The notes under the pieces are model-generated. The model was given only the letters and a program-made list of their open reading frames with translations. It searched no databases and was not told where the DNA came from. From positions 1 to 39,309 of the forward strand of contig CAJJWN010000029.1 in assembly GCA_905196835.1 (NCBI GenBank): a DNA stretch of 39,309 bases. Direction: 5' to 3'. This document shows, piece by piece, positions 31,306-39,309 of the stretch. Each line of letters opens with the position of its first letter. Positions within the stretch are counted from its first letter, which is position 1. The stretch comes from an uncultured Prevotella sp. GTDB taxonomy: Bacteria; Bacteroidota; Bacteroidia; Bacteroidales; Bacteroidaceae. A program made the translations under genes and the position numbers.

Positions 31306-34300
31306 ATGAAACAAAGGATTATGCAATTCCTGTTGCTGTCCGTCATGGCGTTGCTGCCTGCGGCGGCGCTGGCGCAAGGTATGGTGACCGCCACCGGTAC
31401 CGTGACCGACGCCAACGGCGACCCCCTCATAGGCTGCACCGTGCAGCTGAAGGGCAGCAGCGTGGGAACAGTGACCGACCTCGACGGACGCTTCAAGATG
31501 CAAGTGCCCGAAGGGAAGACGCTCACCTTCAGCTACATCGGCTACAAGACGAAGGAAGTGAAGGCGCAGAAGACCATGAAAGTGACGCTCGAAGACGACA
31601 CACACGTGCTCAACGAGGTGGTGGCCGTAGGTTACGGAACGATGAAGCGCAGCGACATCACCGGCTCGGTGGTCTCGGTCAAGGCCGAGGACATGGAGCA
31701 GACGAGCGCGGCCACCATGGACCAGATGCTCCAGGGACGGGCTGCCGGACTGACGATGACTTCGAACAGCGGCGCGGCGGGCTCGAGCACGAGCATCCAG
31801 ATACGCGGTGTCAACTCGCTCAACTCGTCAAACGAGCCGGTGTATGTCATCGACGGCTCAATAGTGCGCAGCGAGGCGGGGCAAGACACCTACTCCAATC
31901 CGCTCGACGGACTTAACCCCAACGACATCGAGAGCATCGAAATACTGAAAGACGCGTCGGCCACCGCTATATACGGAGCGCAGGCCGCCAACGGCGTAAT
32001 CATCGTAAACATGAAGAAGGGAAAGGAAGGCGCGCCGAAAATCAGCTTCAAGGCGACCGCCGGATTCAGCAACCTGCCCAAGAAACTCGACGTGATGAAC
32101 CTGCGCCAGATGGCTGCCTACATAACCGACCTCGGCATATCGGAGTCGAGCGAGGGCTACCTTGCCAACCCCGAGCTGCTCGGCGAGGGCACCGACTGGC
32201 AGGACGCGATGTTCCGCACAGGCGTAAGGCAGGAGTACAACCTCTCCGTGCGCGGCGGAGCGAAGAGCGTAAACTACAGCGTTTCGGGCGGATATTATTC
32301 AGAGGACGGCATCATCATCAACAACGGCTTCGACCGCTTCACCCTCCGCACGTCAATGGACATCAAGGCTTACAAGTGGCTCGACCTCGGCGCGACGGTC
32401 AACATCTCGCACACCGACCAGAACACGGGCATGGCTTCGTGGGGAGTTGTGGGCAACGCGCTGGGCATGTTGCCCAACATCCCGGTGAAGAACGAGGACG
32501 GCTCGTGGGGAAAGGCCGGCTACAACAGCGAGACTAACTCGTGGACGCCCAACCCCGTAGCCATCGCATCCATAACAACGCGCAAGACGAAGAAGTCGTC
32601 CACGCGCGCAAACGTCTACTTCACGCTGAAGCCCTGGAAGTGGCTTAGCTGGCGAAACGAGGTGACTTACGACGTGAACACCGAGAACTACCGCTACCTG
32701 TTGCCGGCCTACGACCTCGGCGGAATGCGCCGCGACTACGCCACACACGAGTCGCGAAAGACCTATAACCAGTACATGTCGCTCAAATCGGTGGCTACCG
32801 GCAACTGGAAAATCAAGTCGCACAAGCTGTCGCTCATGGCCGGATTTGAAATGAACGACCGCTACCGCGACTACCTCTACGGCCAGCGTCTCGGCGGAAG
32901 CGACGACAACCTGGCCCTCGTAGGCGGCGACGGAACGCAGGACTCCAACGACGGATGGACTACGACGGAGCGCTTCGTCAGCTTCTTCGGCCGCCTTACC
33001 TATAACTGGCTCGACCGTTATCTGCTCACGGCCACCGTGCGCCACGACGGCAGCTCGCGCTTCGCCCGCGGACAGCGGTGGGGCACGTTCCCGTCCGTAG
33101 CACTGGCGTGGCGCATTTCCGAGGAGCCATTCTTCGCCCCGCTGCTTGAGACCGTCAACTCGCTCAAGCTCCGCGTGGGCTACGGTCTGGTGGGAAACGC
33201 CAACCTGGCCGACAACACTTACCAGCCCACGTTCACCAATATGAACTCTAACTTCGGCACGGGCTACCTCACGGCCAACATGCCCAACTACGACGGACTT
33301 ACCTGGGAGAAGACCCACTCGTGGAACATCGGCCTCGACCTGAGCCTTTGGGACAACCGCATTGAGTTCATCTTCGACGCATACCGCAAGGACACGAAGG
33401 ACCTTCTGCTGCAGACGGCTCTGCCATGGTACACCGGAACGCACATCACGGGCGGCACGGCGGCACAGTGGGCCAACGTAGGCTCTATGCGCAACGAGGG
33501 CATTGAGCTGACGCTCAACGCCACGGTGATAAACAAAAAGAACTTCAAGTGGAAGACCGGGCTGACCTACTCGCTCAACAAGAACGAGATAACCGCGCTT
33601 AACAGCGAGACGGGCTTCATCGACAAGACGCTCAACTTCAAGACATGGGGCGGCGAAACGGTAACCCGCACGGCCGTGGGCCACAGCGTGAGCCAGTATT
33701 ACGGTTACCGCGTGGCGGGCCGCATCAACTCGGCCGCCGACTTCCTGCGCGACAACGGCGACGGTACGAGCACCGTCATAGCCGCCACTCCCAACTACCG
33801 CGTGGGCACGGTGGTGAGCAACGCGTCGGCATCGGCTCTGAAAACGTCCGTAGGCGACCTGCTCTTCAAGGACCTCAACGGCGACGGAATAATCAATTCA
33901 GAAGACCGCGACTACCTCGGCAGCGGACTGCCCAAGTACACCTTCGGCTGGAACAACACGTTCACCTACAAGCGCTGGTCGCTCTCCGTCTTCATGTACG
34001 GCTCGGTGGGCAACAAGGTGTTCAACTGGCAACGCCGCCAGATGGACGAGCCTTCGCTCCTCAGCGGCTCCGTTACAAACAAGTTCACGCGCGTAAGCAA
34101 CTACGCCAAGTGGGCCTACCGCGACGGCAACCCTGGCAACCAGGACGTGTGGAACGTCTACGTAGTGCCCGGAGCCGACCCCTCCGAGACGCGCATCGAC
34201 AACAACCACGGCAACTACAACTCGCGCGTGAGCGACCGCTACGTCGAGGATGCCGACTACCTGCGCATCAAGAACATCGTACTCTCGTACTCCTTCCCGC

Positions 34301-34518
34301 GCAGCATCTGCAAGAAGCTCATGCTGCAAAGCCTCAAGCTCTCGGGCAACGTGCAGAACCTGTACACCTTCATGGGCTACACCGGCTACGACCCCGAGGT
34401 GGGAAGCCAGAACGGCCAATACTCAATGTCAGGCCAGGGAATGCTCATGTACGGCGTTGACACCGGCCGCGTGCCGGCTCCGCGCTCGTTCATATTCACG
34501 CTCGAGGCAACATTTTAA
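31306..34518 (+). CDS. SusC-like TonB-dependent outer-membrane glycan transporter
   Basis: A 1070-residue outer-membrane barrel that imports oligosaccharides with its SusD lid. The start is set at 31306 (MKQRIMQFLLLSVMALLP), because the 24 extra upstream codons overlap the promoter. After the signal peptide (cleavage ALAQG, about 24) come a carboxypeptidase-regulatory-like beta domain (TGTVTDANGDPLIGCTVQLK, about 27-100), the SusC-typical TonB-box region (VVAVGYGTMKRSDITGSV), the plug (RGVNSLNSSNEPVYVIDG) and a 22-strand barrel ending FIFTLEATF. Its length is usual for the family. The pairing with hydrolases GH115 and GH98 suggests xylan-derived ligands. The last 20 bases are duplicated 89 bp further on. 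Confidence 0.96.
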   Translation: MKQRIMQFLLLSVMALLPAAALAQGMVTATGTVTDANGDPLIGCTVQLKGSSVGTVTDLDGRFKMQVPEGKTLTFSYIGYKTKEVKAQKTMKVTLEDDTHVLNEVVAVGYGTMKRSDITGSVVSVKAEDMEQTSAATMDQMLQGRAAGLTMTSNSGAAGSSTSIQIRGVNSLNSSNEPVYVIDGSIVRSEAGQDTYSNPLDGLNPNDIESIEILKDASATAIYGAQAANGVIIVNMKKGKEGAPKISFKATAGFSNLPKKLDVMNLRQMAAYITDLGISESSEGYLANPELLGEGTDWQDAMFRTGVRQEYNLSVRGGAKSVNYSVSGGYYSEDGIIINNGFDRFTLRTSMDIKAYKWLDLGATVNISHTDQNTGMASWGVVGNALGMLPNIPVKNEDGSWGKAGYNSETNSWTPNPVAIASITTRKTKKSSTRANVYFTLKPWKWLSWRNEVTYDVNTENYRYLLPAYDLGGMRRDYATHESRKTYNQYMSLKSVATGNWKIKSHKLSLMAGFEMNDRYRDYLYGQRLGGSDDNLALVGGDGTQDSNDGWTTTERFVSFFGRLTYNWLDRYLLTATVRHDGSSRFARGQRWGTFPSVALAWRISEEPFFAPLLETVNSLKLRVGYGLVGNANLADNTYQPTFTNMNSNFGTGYLTANMPNYDGLTWEKTHSWNIGLDLSLWDNRIEFIFDAYRKDTKDLLLQTALPWYTGTHITGGTAAQWANVGSMRNEGIELTLNATVINKKNFKWKTGLTYSLNKNEITALNSETGFIDKTLNFKTWGGETVTRTAVGHSVSQYYGYRVAGRINSAADFLRDNGDGTSTVIAATPNYRVGTVVSNASASALKTSVGDLLFKDLNGDGIINSEDRDYLGSGLPKYTFGWNNTFTYKRWSLSVFMYGSVGNKVFNWQRRQMDEPSLLSGSVTNKFTRVSNYAKWAYRDGNPGNQDVWNVYVVPGADPSETRIDNNHGNYNSRVSDRYVEDADYLRIKNIVLSYSFPRSICKKLMLQSLKLSGNVQNLYTFMGYTGYDPEVGSQNGQYSMSGQGMLMYGVDTGRVPAPRSFIFTLEATF

Positions 34519-34670
34519 GAAATTAAAAATGAAAAATTAAAAATGAAAAATCAGGCTTGCGCCGCGCGGACATGTTCCCTGTCTGCTTGCTCGAGGCAAC
34601 ATTTTAAGAAATTAAAAATGAAAAATTAAAAATGAAAAATTGGGATTGCGCCGTGCGGACATGTTCCTTC
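34500..34670. repeat. 89-bp tandem duplication of the susC 3' end
   Basis: The block starting GCTCGAGGCAACATTTTAAG is found at 34500 (last codons and stop of susC) and again at 34589. The copies stay alike through AAATTAAAAATGAAAAATTA and GGACATGTTCC, with about five differences such as CAGGCTTGCGCCGC against GGGATTGCGCCGT. It is a recent but not brand-new slip or unequal-crossover product. Confidence 0.85.
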
Positions 34671-34678
34671 CGAATTAT

Positions 34679-34760
34679 AAAAGACGGCAAACGGCAGTGC
34701 AAAAGACCGTCTTTCGCACGCTAAAAGGCCACCTTTTGAAAGCCGAAAGACGGCCTTTCG
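34679..34760. repeat. GGCC-type hairpins, third repeat family
   Basis: AAAAGACCGTCTTTCGCAC and AAAAGGCCACCTTTTGAAAG with GAAAGACGGCCTTTCG repeat the grammar of the copies near 6808, 19945, 25788 and 26890. It lies between susC and susD, an unusual place because these genes are normally tightly linked. Confidence 0.55.
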
Positions 34761-34906
34761 CGGCGGCGCAGCCAATGCGTTGAATATCAAAGAGATACAT
34801 TAAGGTGAGAAAGTGAGAAGCTAAGAAAGTGAGAAGCGTTGAAAAAACTTCCCAGTTCTCCCATATCTCCCAGCTCTCCCAGTTCACCCATAAAAAACAA
34901 CAAGTG

Positions 34907-36868
34907 ATGAAAACAACCATAATAAAGACCATCGCGCTGTGCGCCGTGTGCGCTCTTACCGTAGGTTGCGACGACTACCTCGACACGACCAACGAGCGTT
35001 ACACGCCCGCACACGAAGAGCTTACCACGCTCGAAGCCCTGCGCGCCACCACGGCCAGCCTCTACACGTCGCCGTGGTACTACTTCCACAAGCGCCGCTT
35101 CATACAGCTGGGCGACGCCCGAGCCAACAACGTGCTCAACAGCACCACCACCAGCAACGACTGGAACGTGCAGGCATCGCTCAACGAAGACATCGAGAAC
35201 ACCTCGCTCACCCACGCCTGGGGCAGCCTCTACAACGTAGTCACACAGGCGGGCTACGTCATCGACGACTACGCCCCTTACTGCGTAAGCCACGGAGTGT
35301 GCTCGCAGCAGGAGGCTAACCAGTGCATCGCCGAGGCGCGCTTCATGCGCTCGCTGGCCTACTGGTTCCTCGCGATGTACTGGCACGACGTGCCCATCAT
35401 AACCAACGCCGTCACTGCGGGCGAGACCGCATACGCCAACCGCTTCGAAGACGTGCTCCAGTTCGCCATCTGCGAGGCCGAGTACGCCCGCAAGTGGCTG
35501 CCCGTGATGCCCGGAGACAAGGGCCGCGTGAGCAAGACCAGCGCCGACGTGCTCCTCTCGCGCCTCTACATTACCGCTGGCGCATACGCCAAGGGAGGCC
35601 ACTATTCGGCCGACTTCAAGGCCTCGGTGCTCGACAGCTATTATGCTTCTGATGCCGACTACCAGGCAGCCCAGTCGCTCGCCGAGTTCTACTACGCCAA
35701 GGCCGTGGCCGCCGCCACGCGCGCAATAAACGAAGCCCCGGCCTCGGGCTACGGCCTGATGGACGACTACGAGCAAATATGGCGCGTGCAGAACAACAAC
35801 AACAGCGAGGTGCTTTTCGCCCTTCAGTTCGTAGCCGGCAGCACCACTTCATACGGACTTGGCAACGACCTGCAAGGTGACCTCTGCTACAGCGGGTGCC
35901 TTGACAACAACTATGGCAAGGCGTGGTCCACCAAGGCTTCATACGATTTCGTCTATGTATCCACCAAGCGCGGCGGACTCAGCCGCACACGCGGCAACAT
36001 AATGCCGTCGGGCATGACCTACGACTACCTCTTCCACGAGTACGGCTACGACGACTGCGTTGAAGCCAACGAGAATGAGAGCGGCCAGGAGAAGGGCACT
36101 CCGTGGACGGTATCGACCAAGAACACTACGCTCGGCATAAAGAAGCACGTCGTTGGCGGCCCCATCGCCACCGACAACATCGCCTTCAGCGGCAACTCCG
36201 GCCTCTGCACGCCCATGCTCCGGCTGGCCGAAGCCTATCTGAACCTCACCGAAGCCTACATGGGCCTGTACAACATGACCGAGACGACAGACCCGCGCAT
36301 ACTCGAAGGCGTCAACACCGTGCGCCGCCGCGCTTACAAGATGGAGCTGGCCGACGGCACCTATCCCGGCGACTACGGGCAGACGGGCGTGTTCAACCTT
36401 GACTCGCTGCTCCAGGAACGCCGCCTCGAGACCTACATGGAAGGCCTTTTCTGGCCCGACATAGTGCGCCGTTCGTTCATGGGCGACGACCATTTGCAGC
36501 GTATGCTCGACTACCAGAACAACCGCATCGTTGACAACGAGGGCGACTCAATCATGGGCTGTTACCGCCTTTACAACTACAAGTACAGCTACAACGAGCA
36601 GAACTCGCAGAAACTGGGCACCGTAGCCCTGGCTACAAGCTACAGCACGGGCCAGTACACCGTCTACCGCAAGAGCAAGGAGTGCGTCCACAACATACCC
36701 GAAGGCAGCTTCGTGCACTCCACGCAGCTCGGAGAGGACGACAACCTATGGTCAATGGTGTACCCGCCCGTCGAGACCAACGCCGACCCCAACCTGCTGA
36801 AAGCCCCCGTGGCGTATGACTTTACCGAAATAATAAACAACAAATCAGACTACAATGAATATGAATAA
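34907..36868 (+). CDS. SusD/RagB-like surface glycan-binding lipoprotein
   Basis: A 653-residue cell-surface lipoprotein that closes over the SusC barrel and captures glycan chains. The start is M at 34907 (MKTTIIKTIALCAVC), preferred over 34829 because it begins a proper lipoprotein signal with Cys21 in LTVGCDDYLD; the Asp-Asp after Cys fits the Bacteroidetes surface-export signal. The TPR-rich fold is recognised from ATTASLYTSPWYYFHK, CIAEARFMRSLAYWFLAMYW and the C-terminal MLRLAEAYLNLTEAYMG with LLQERRLETYMEGLFWPDIV. The spacer to susC is unusually long (388 bp) and repeat-filled. The 3' end overlaps the next gene by 14 bases. Confidence 0.95.
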   Translation: MKTTIIKTIALCAVCALTVGCDDYLDTTNERYTPAHEELTTLEALRATTASLYTSPWYYFHKRRFIQLGDARANNVLNSTTTSNDWNVQASLNEDIENTSLTHAWGSLYNVVTQAGYVIDDYAPYCVSHGVCSQQEANQCIAEARFMRSLAYWFLAMYWHDVPIITNAVTAGETAYANRFEDVLQFAICEAEYARKWLPVMPGDKGRVSKTSADVLLSRLYITAGAYAKGGHYSADFKASVLDSYYASDADYQAAQSLAEFYYAKAVAAATRAINEAPASGYGLMDDYEQIWRVQNNNNSEVLFALQFVAGSTTSYGLGNDLQGDLCYSGCLDNNYGKAWSTKASYDFVYVSTKRGGLSRTRGNIMPSGMTYDYLFHEYGYDDCVEANENESGQEKGTPWTVSTKNTTLGIKKHVVGGPIATDNIAFSGNSGLCTPMLRLAEAYLNLTEAYMGLYNMTETTDPRILEGVNTVRRRAYKMELADGTYPGDYGQTGVFNLDSLLQERRLETYMEGLFWPDIVRRSFMGDDHLQRMLDYQNNRIVDNEGDSIMGCYRLYNYKYSYNEQNSQKLGTVALATSYSTGQYTVYRKSKECVHNIPEGSFVHSTQLGEDDNLWSMVYPPVETNADPNLLKAPVAYDFTEIINNKSDYNEYE

Positions 36869-37562
36869 AATCTTCATGAAATCGTCGCTGCTCGTGCTCG
36901 TTGTGTGCTTCTCGGTGTTCAGCTGCCTCTCGTGCGACAACGACGACGACCTGTCGGCACCGCGCATCGACGCCGTTTGGAGCAACATGAACACCCAACC
37001 CATCGAGCAAGTGCAGTGCGCCTACCCGCGGCAGACCGTCAGTCTGCGCGGCGCGGGCTTCAAGGGAGTGGAGAAGGTCACCGTAAACGGATATGAAATA
37101 GACCTGGCCGAGAACCAAATCTACAACACCGACCGCAGCATAATAATAGTGTTGCCGCAGGACGTAGCCACCACCACCGCCACGGGCGAGGCTTACCTGA
37201 AGGTGGAGAACGCCGAAGGCGAGGCCCTGTATCAGCCCTTCTACGTGTTCACGGAGGACGAGCAGCCCGTCATCACCAAGTTCTCGGCCACCACGCTGAC
37301 GCCCGGCAGCCAGCTCTGCATCACCGGCGAGAACCTTGGCGGAGCCACTGAGGTGTACCTGCCGTTGGCTTTCGACCAGAAGGTGAAGTGCGAGCTTGAC
37401 CCTGCGCAGCCCTCTTCAGACACTGAGGTGTACGTCATCGTGCCCGACGGAGTGAACTTCGCCGAGGGTCAGGTGGAGGTGGTTATGAACAAGGTGTACG
37501 CCCCCACCGGCGCGGAATACGTTGACAAGGCGTATTCGGAAGTGACTAATTTCACGAATTAA
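36855..37562 (+). CDS. IPT/TIG-domain surface lipoprotein (SusE/SGBP-like)
   Basis: A 235-residue lipoprotein. Signal with lipobox CLSC (Cys27) followed by acidic DNDDD. Two IPT/TIG immunoglobulin-like domains follow: about 35-130 (IDAVWSNMNTQPIEQVQCAY, TVSLRGAGFKGVEKVTVNGY) and about 135-233 (PVITKFSATTLTPGSQLCIT, GENLGGATEVYLPL). It overlaps susD by 14 bases, so the two are translationally linked. Products in this position are usually surface glycan-binding proteins or spacers that hold a binding domain away from the membrane. This one has no obvious extra binding domain, so its role may be structural. Start 36861 (third residue) is an alternative. Confidence 0.88.
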   Translation: MNMNKIFMKSSLLVLVVCFSVFSCLSCDNDDDLSAPRIDAVWSNMNTQPIEQVQCAYPRQTVSLRGAGFKGVEKVTVNGYEIDLAENQIYNTDRSIIIVLPQDVATTTATGEAYLKVENAEGEALYQPFYVFTEDEQPVITKFSATTLTPGSQLCITGENLGGATEVYLPLAFDQKVKCELDPAQPSSDTEVYVIVPDGVNFAEGQVEVVMNKVYAPTGAEYVDKAYSEVTNFTN

Positions 37563-37567
37563 ACAGC

Positions 37568-37657
37568 AAGCCCCCTCCCAACCTCCCCGAGGGGAGGAGC
37601 CTGATTGCCAGCTATTGCAAACCAATTCCTCCCCTCGGGGAGGTTGGGAGGGGGCTT
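37568..37657. terminator. Perfect 31-bp GC-rich inverted repeat between lipoprotein genes
   Basis: The left arm (37568-37598, AAGCCCCCTCCCAACCTCCC and on) is an exact complement of the right arm (37627-37657), which ends GGGGCTTTTC. Each arm itself contains the palindrome CCTCCCCGAGGGGAGG. The strength of the hairpin suggests at least partial termination, and so lower expression of the last gene. Confidence 0.75.
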
Positions 37658-37684
37658 TTCTCCATTTAAAACAACAAATAACCA

Positions 37685-39172
37685 ATGAAAAAAAGACACA
37701 TAATATTATCATCGCTCGTGCTTGCCGCAGGGCTAATGTTTGCCTCGTGCAGCGAGGATTTGGACTCTCCCGTGCTGCCGGGAGACCCCGGCATAACCGT
37801 GCCTGATGCGCAACCGCTCGATGCCGGACGGCTGTTCGGCGTGTGGGAGGCCACCACCTCCAAGGGCGACAACAACCAGAATTACTTTGAAGAGCAGTAC
37901 CGCGTGGAGTTCCAGAGCGTTGACGACGCCGAGGCTGTGTACTCCCACTGGTACACCGACGCCGAGACGGGAATGCGCGACTCCGTCATCAACATGGAGT
38001 ACACATACCAGTTTGACGGCTCCACCGTCACGCTTACACCCAAACCGGCCGCCCAGACCGCAGGCGCAGCCGTCATCACGGCCACCCATATAGGCGGAGA
38101 ACGCATGATGCTCACCACCGAGGCCGTAGGCCGCACCGACTCAATATGTACCCTTCTGCGCACGGGCGACCCCGAGCCTACCGTCACCGGCGTTGACCGC
38201 ACCATGCCGCGGGCGGGCGAGACGGTAACCATCACGGGCCGCAACCTGCAATTCGTAGACCACATCTACCTGCCCACGGAGCAGGGAGAGCTTGAAATAG
38301 CCGACTTCACGGCAGGCTCCAAGGAGCTGAAGTTCACCCTTCCCGAGGCCGACTACGCGCCGGGCAGCATCCGCCTGCAATCCCTTTCGGCCGGAGTAAA
38401 CTGCTACTCGCCTGCCTATATGTTCTGCGAGAGCACCGTGTTCTTCAAGAGTTTCAATACGTTCGGCGCCGGCAAGCCCTACGCGGGCACCGACTTCGAG
38501 TACACCATCGGCGACCTTGGCGGCAGCGTCATCAGCGGAGCTTCGGCATTGGATGCCGACGAGCTGCCCGACGGCCACTCGCTCAAAGGGCTTGACGTCA
38601 TCAACCCCGACTCTCTCCTTAGTTTCTTCGGCGACGCCCTGGTAGCGTGGCCCGTCACGTCGGGCAGCGACAAGAAGCTGGGCTACATCCGCTTCAGCAC
38701 CGGCGACCGCCTCCAGCACGCGCTCGAAGGCAGCGGCGGCCTCTTCACCAGCCTCACTCCGTGCGCCCAGCTGGCCATACAGATGGACCTGTACGTGGTT
38801 AGCGACGGCGTGCCCGAGTGGAACACGGGCTACCTGTCGTGGCGTCTTAACAAGAACGGCAGCAACACGTCGGGCGACTATCTTGCCAACGTGGTAGGCT
38901 GGAGCGCGGACGGGCCGATGTCGTTCGAGGGCGGATGGCGCACGTTCACCATACCGCTTACGGCCTTCGGGGTGGTGGAGAGCGGCAAGGATGCCAACCT
39001 CGGCGCGTTCATCAGCGACCTTATAAGCCGCAACTACGTCACCATACTCTGCCTCGAGAACTACAACCTCGACGGCCTGCCGCCGATGCACGACCTCGAC
39101 TCGTTCCAGTTCTGCGTGGCTAACATACGCCTCGTGCCCTACATCGCACCGGCCAACACGCCCGTGGAGTAA
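37685..39172 (+). CDS. Surface glycan-binding lipoprotein (SGBP-B-like, with IPT/TIG domain)
   Basis: A 495-residue surface lipoprotein with lipobox FASC (Cys22) followed by SEDLD. Domains: a lipocalin-like or META-like N-terminal barrel (about 45-160; GRLFGVWEATTSKGDNNQNY, YRVEFQSVDDAEAVYSHWY), an IPT/TIG domain (about 163-250; TVTGVDRTMPRAGETVTITG, RNLQFVDHIYLP), and a C-terminal glycan-binding domain (about 255-490; GWSADGPMSFEGGWRTFTIP, LDSFQFCVANIRL). The last matches the arrangement of the SGBP-B family first described for xyloglucan binding. It is the most distal gene of the SusCD operon and probably binds the polysaccharide at the surface. The N-terminal barrel is an unusual addition. 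Confidence 0.88.
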   Translation: MKKRHIILSSLVLAAGLMFASCSEDLDSPVLPGDPGITVPDAQPLDAGRLFGVWEATTSKGDNNQNYFEEQYRVEFQSVDDAEAVYSHWYTDAETGMRDSVINMEYTYQFDGSTVTLTPKPAAQTAGAAVITATHIGGERMMLTTEAVGRTDSICTLLRTGDPEPTVTGVDRTMPRAGETVTITGRNLQFVDHIYLPTEQGELEIADFTAGSKELKFTLPEADYAPGSIRLQSLSAGVNCYSPAYMFCESTVFFKSFNTFGAGKPYAGTDFEYTIGDLGGSVISGASALDADELPDGHSLKGLDVINPDSLLSFFGDALVAWPVTSGSDKKLGYIRFSTGDRLQHALEGSGGLFTSLTPCAQLAIQMDLYVVSDGVPEWNTGYLSWRLNKNGSNTSGDYLANVVGWSADGPMSFEGGWRTFTIPLTAFGVVESGKDANLGAFISDLISRNYVTILCLENYNLDGLPPMHDLDSFQFCVANIRLVPYIAPANTPVE

Positions 39173-39250
39173 GCCCGGCAGTTAGCGATATGCGGCTCAT
39201 CCGCAGTTCAGGTGTAAGGGTTATAACATACATAGGGCCTCGAAGAGGTC

Positions 39251-39300
39251 CAACTATGCTTAACCGCATGTGGAGCGAAGCGGAACTTGCGGTACATATA
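39251..39300. repeat. Partial copy of the CATGCGGTTAAGCATAG repeat family
   Basis: CAACTATGCTTAACCGCATG followed by TGGAGCGAAGCGG and AACTTGCGGTACATATATAA matches the left arm at 19700-19750 and the complement of the right arm at 19834-19880. The window ends just after it, so the second arm may lie outside. Confidence 0.65.
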
Positions 39301-39309
39301 TAACATCCC

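Noticed and set aside
34829..34906. 26-codon N-terminal extension of SusD
   Set aside because: It would bury the lipoprotein signal; M at 34907 gives a proper lipobox at Cys21.

Overview
The window looks like a chromosomal segment of a GC-rich member of the Bacteroidales, most likely Prevotellaceae. I infer this from a complete SusC/SusD outer-membrane glycan uptake locus, a one-protein hybrid two-component regulator, surface lipoproteins with acidic residues after the lipobox cysteine, repeated use of the Bacteroidetes -7 promoter box (TAnnTTTG) in place of a sigma-70 -10 box, and the near absence of Shine-Dalgarno sites. Species cannot be named from sequence reading alone.

Layout. Positions 1-3518 hold the 3' part of an RND efflux pump gene and its outer-membrane channel. 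Positions 3607-10203 are housekeeping genes separated by repeat-rich spacers: an AlkD-like DNA alkylation repair protein, an acetyltransferase fragment, a flavin reductase/monooxygenase fusion lipoprotein, argS, an RNase H and a sugar O-acetyltransferase. Positions 10302-19071 form an AT-rich integrated element of about 8.8 kb. It sits inside the P-loop codons of a low-molecular-weight protein tyrosine phosphatase gene, leaves a dead 11-codon 5' stub on its left, and supplies a new promoter and 17 new N-terminal codons on its right. It carries a full-length tyrosine recombinase, a second catalytic-domain-only recombinase, a zinc-ribbon membrane-protein operon, several small proteins, a NUMOD3-type mini-protein and a 555-residue protein that I read as a very diverged family A DNA polymerase-like replication protein. 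No relaxase or conjugation gene is visible.

Positions 20242-39172 form a polysaccharide utilisation locus, all on the + strand: GH115 alpha-glucuronidase, GH98 endo-glycanase, a small secreted protein of unknown function, a hybrid two-component regulator, SusC, SusD and two surface glycan-binding lipoproteins. GH115 with GH98 points to decorated xylan such as glucuronoarabinoxylan. In the expected scheme GH98 cuts the backbone at the surface, the SusD and glycan-binding lipoproteins capture the products, SusC imports them, GH115 removes glucuronic acid, and the regulator senses a periplasmic oligosaccharide and activates the locus.

The intergenic DNA is unusually structured. There are at least four dispersed repeat families: about 150-bp units built from a 17-bp motif and its reverse complement; elements with perfect 29-37-bp terminal inverted repeats; GGCCGCC/GGCGGCC hairpins; and a CATGCGGTTAAGCATAG family. 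Three very long hairpins and an 89-bp tandem duplication of the susC 3' end are also present. The most interesting items are the phosphatase-targeting element with its gene re-supply design, the polymerase-like protein, and the matched promoter modules inside the element.
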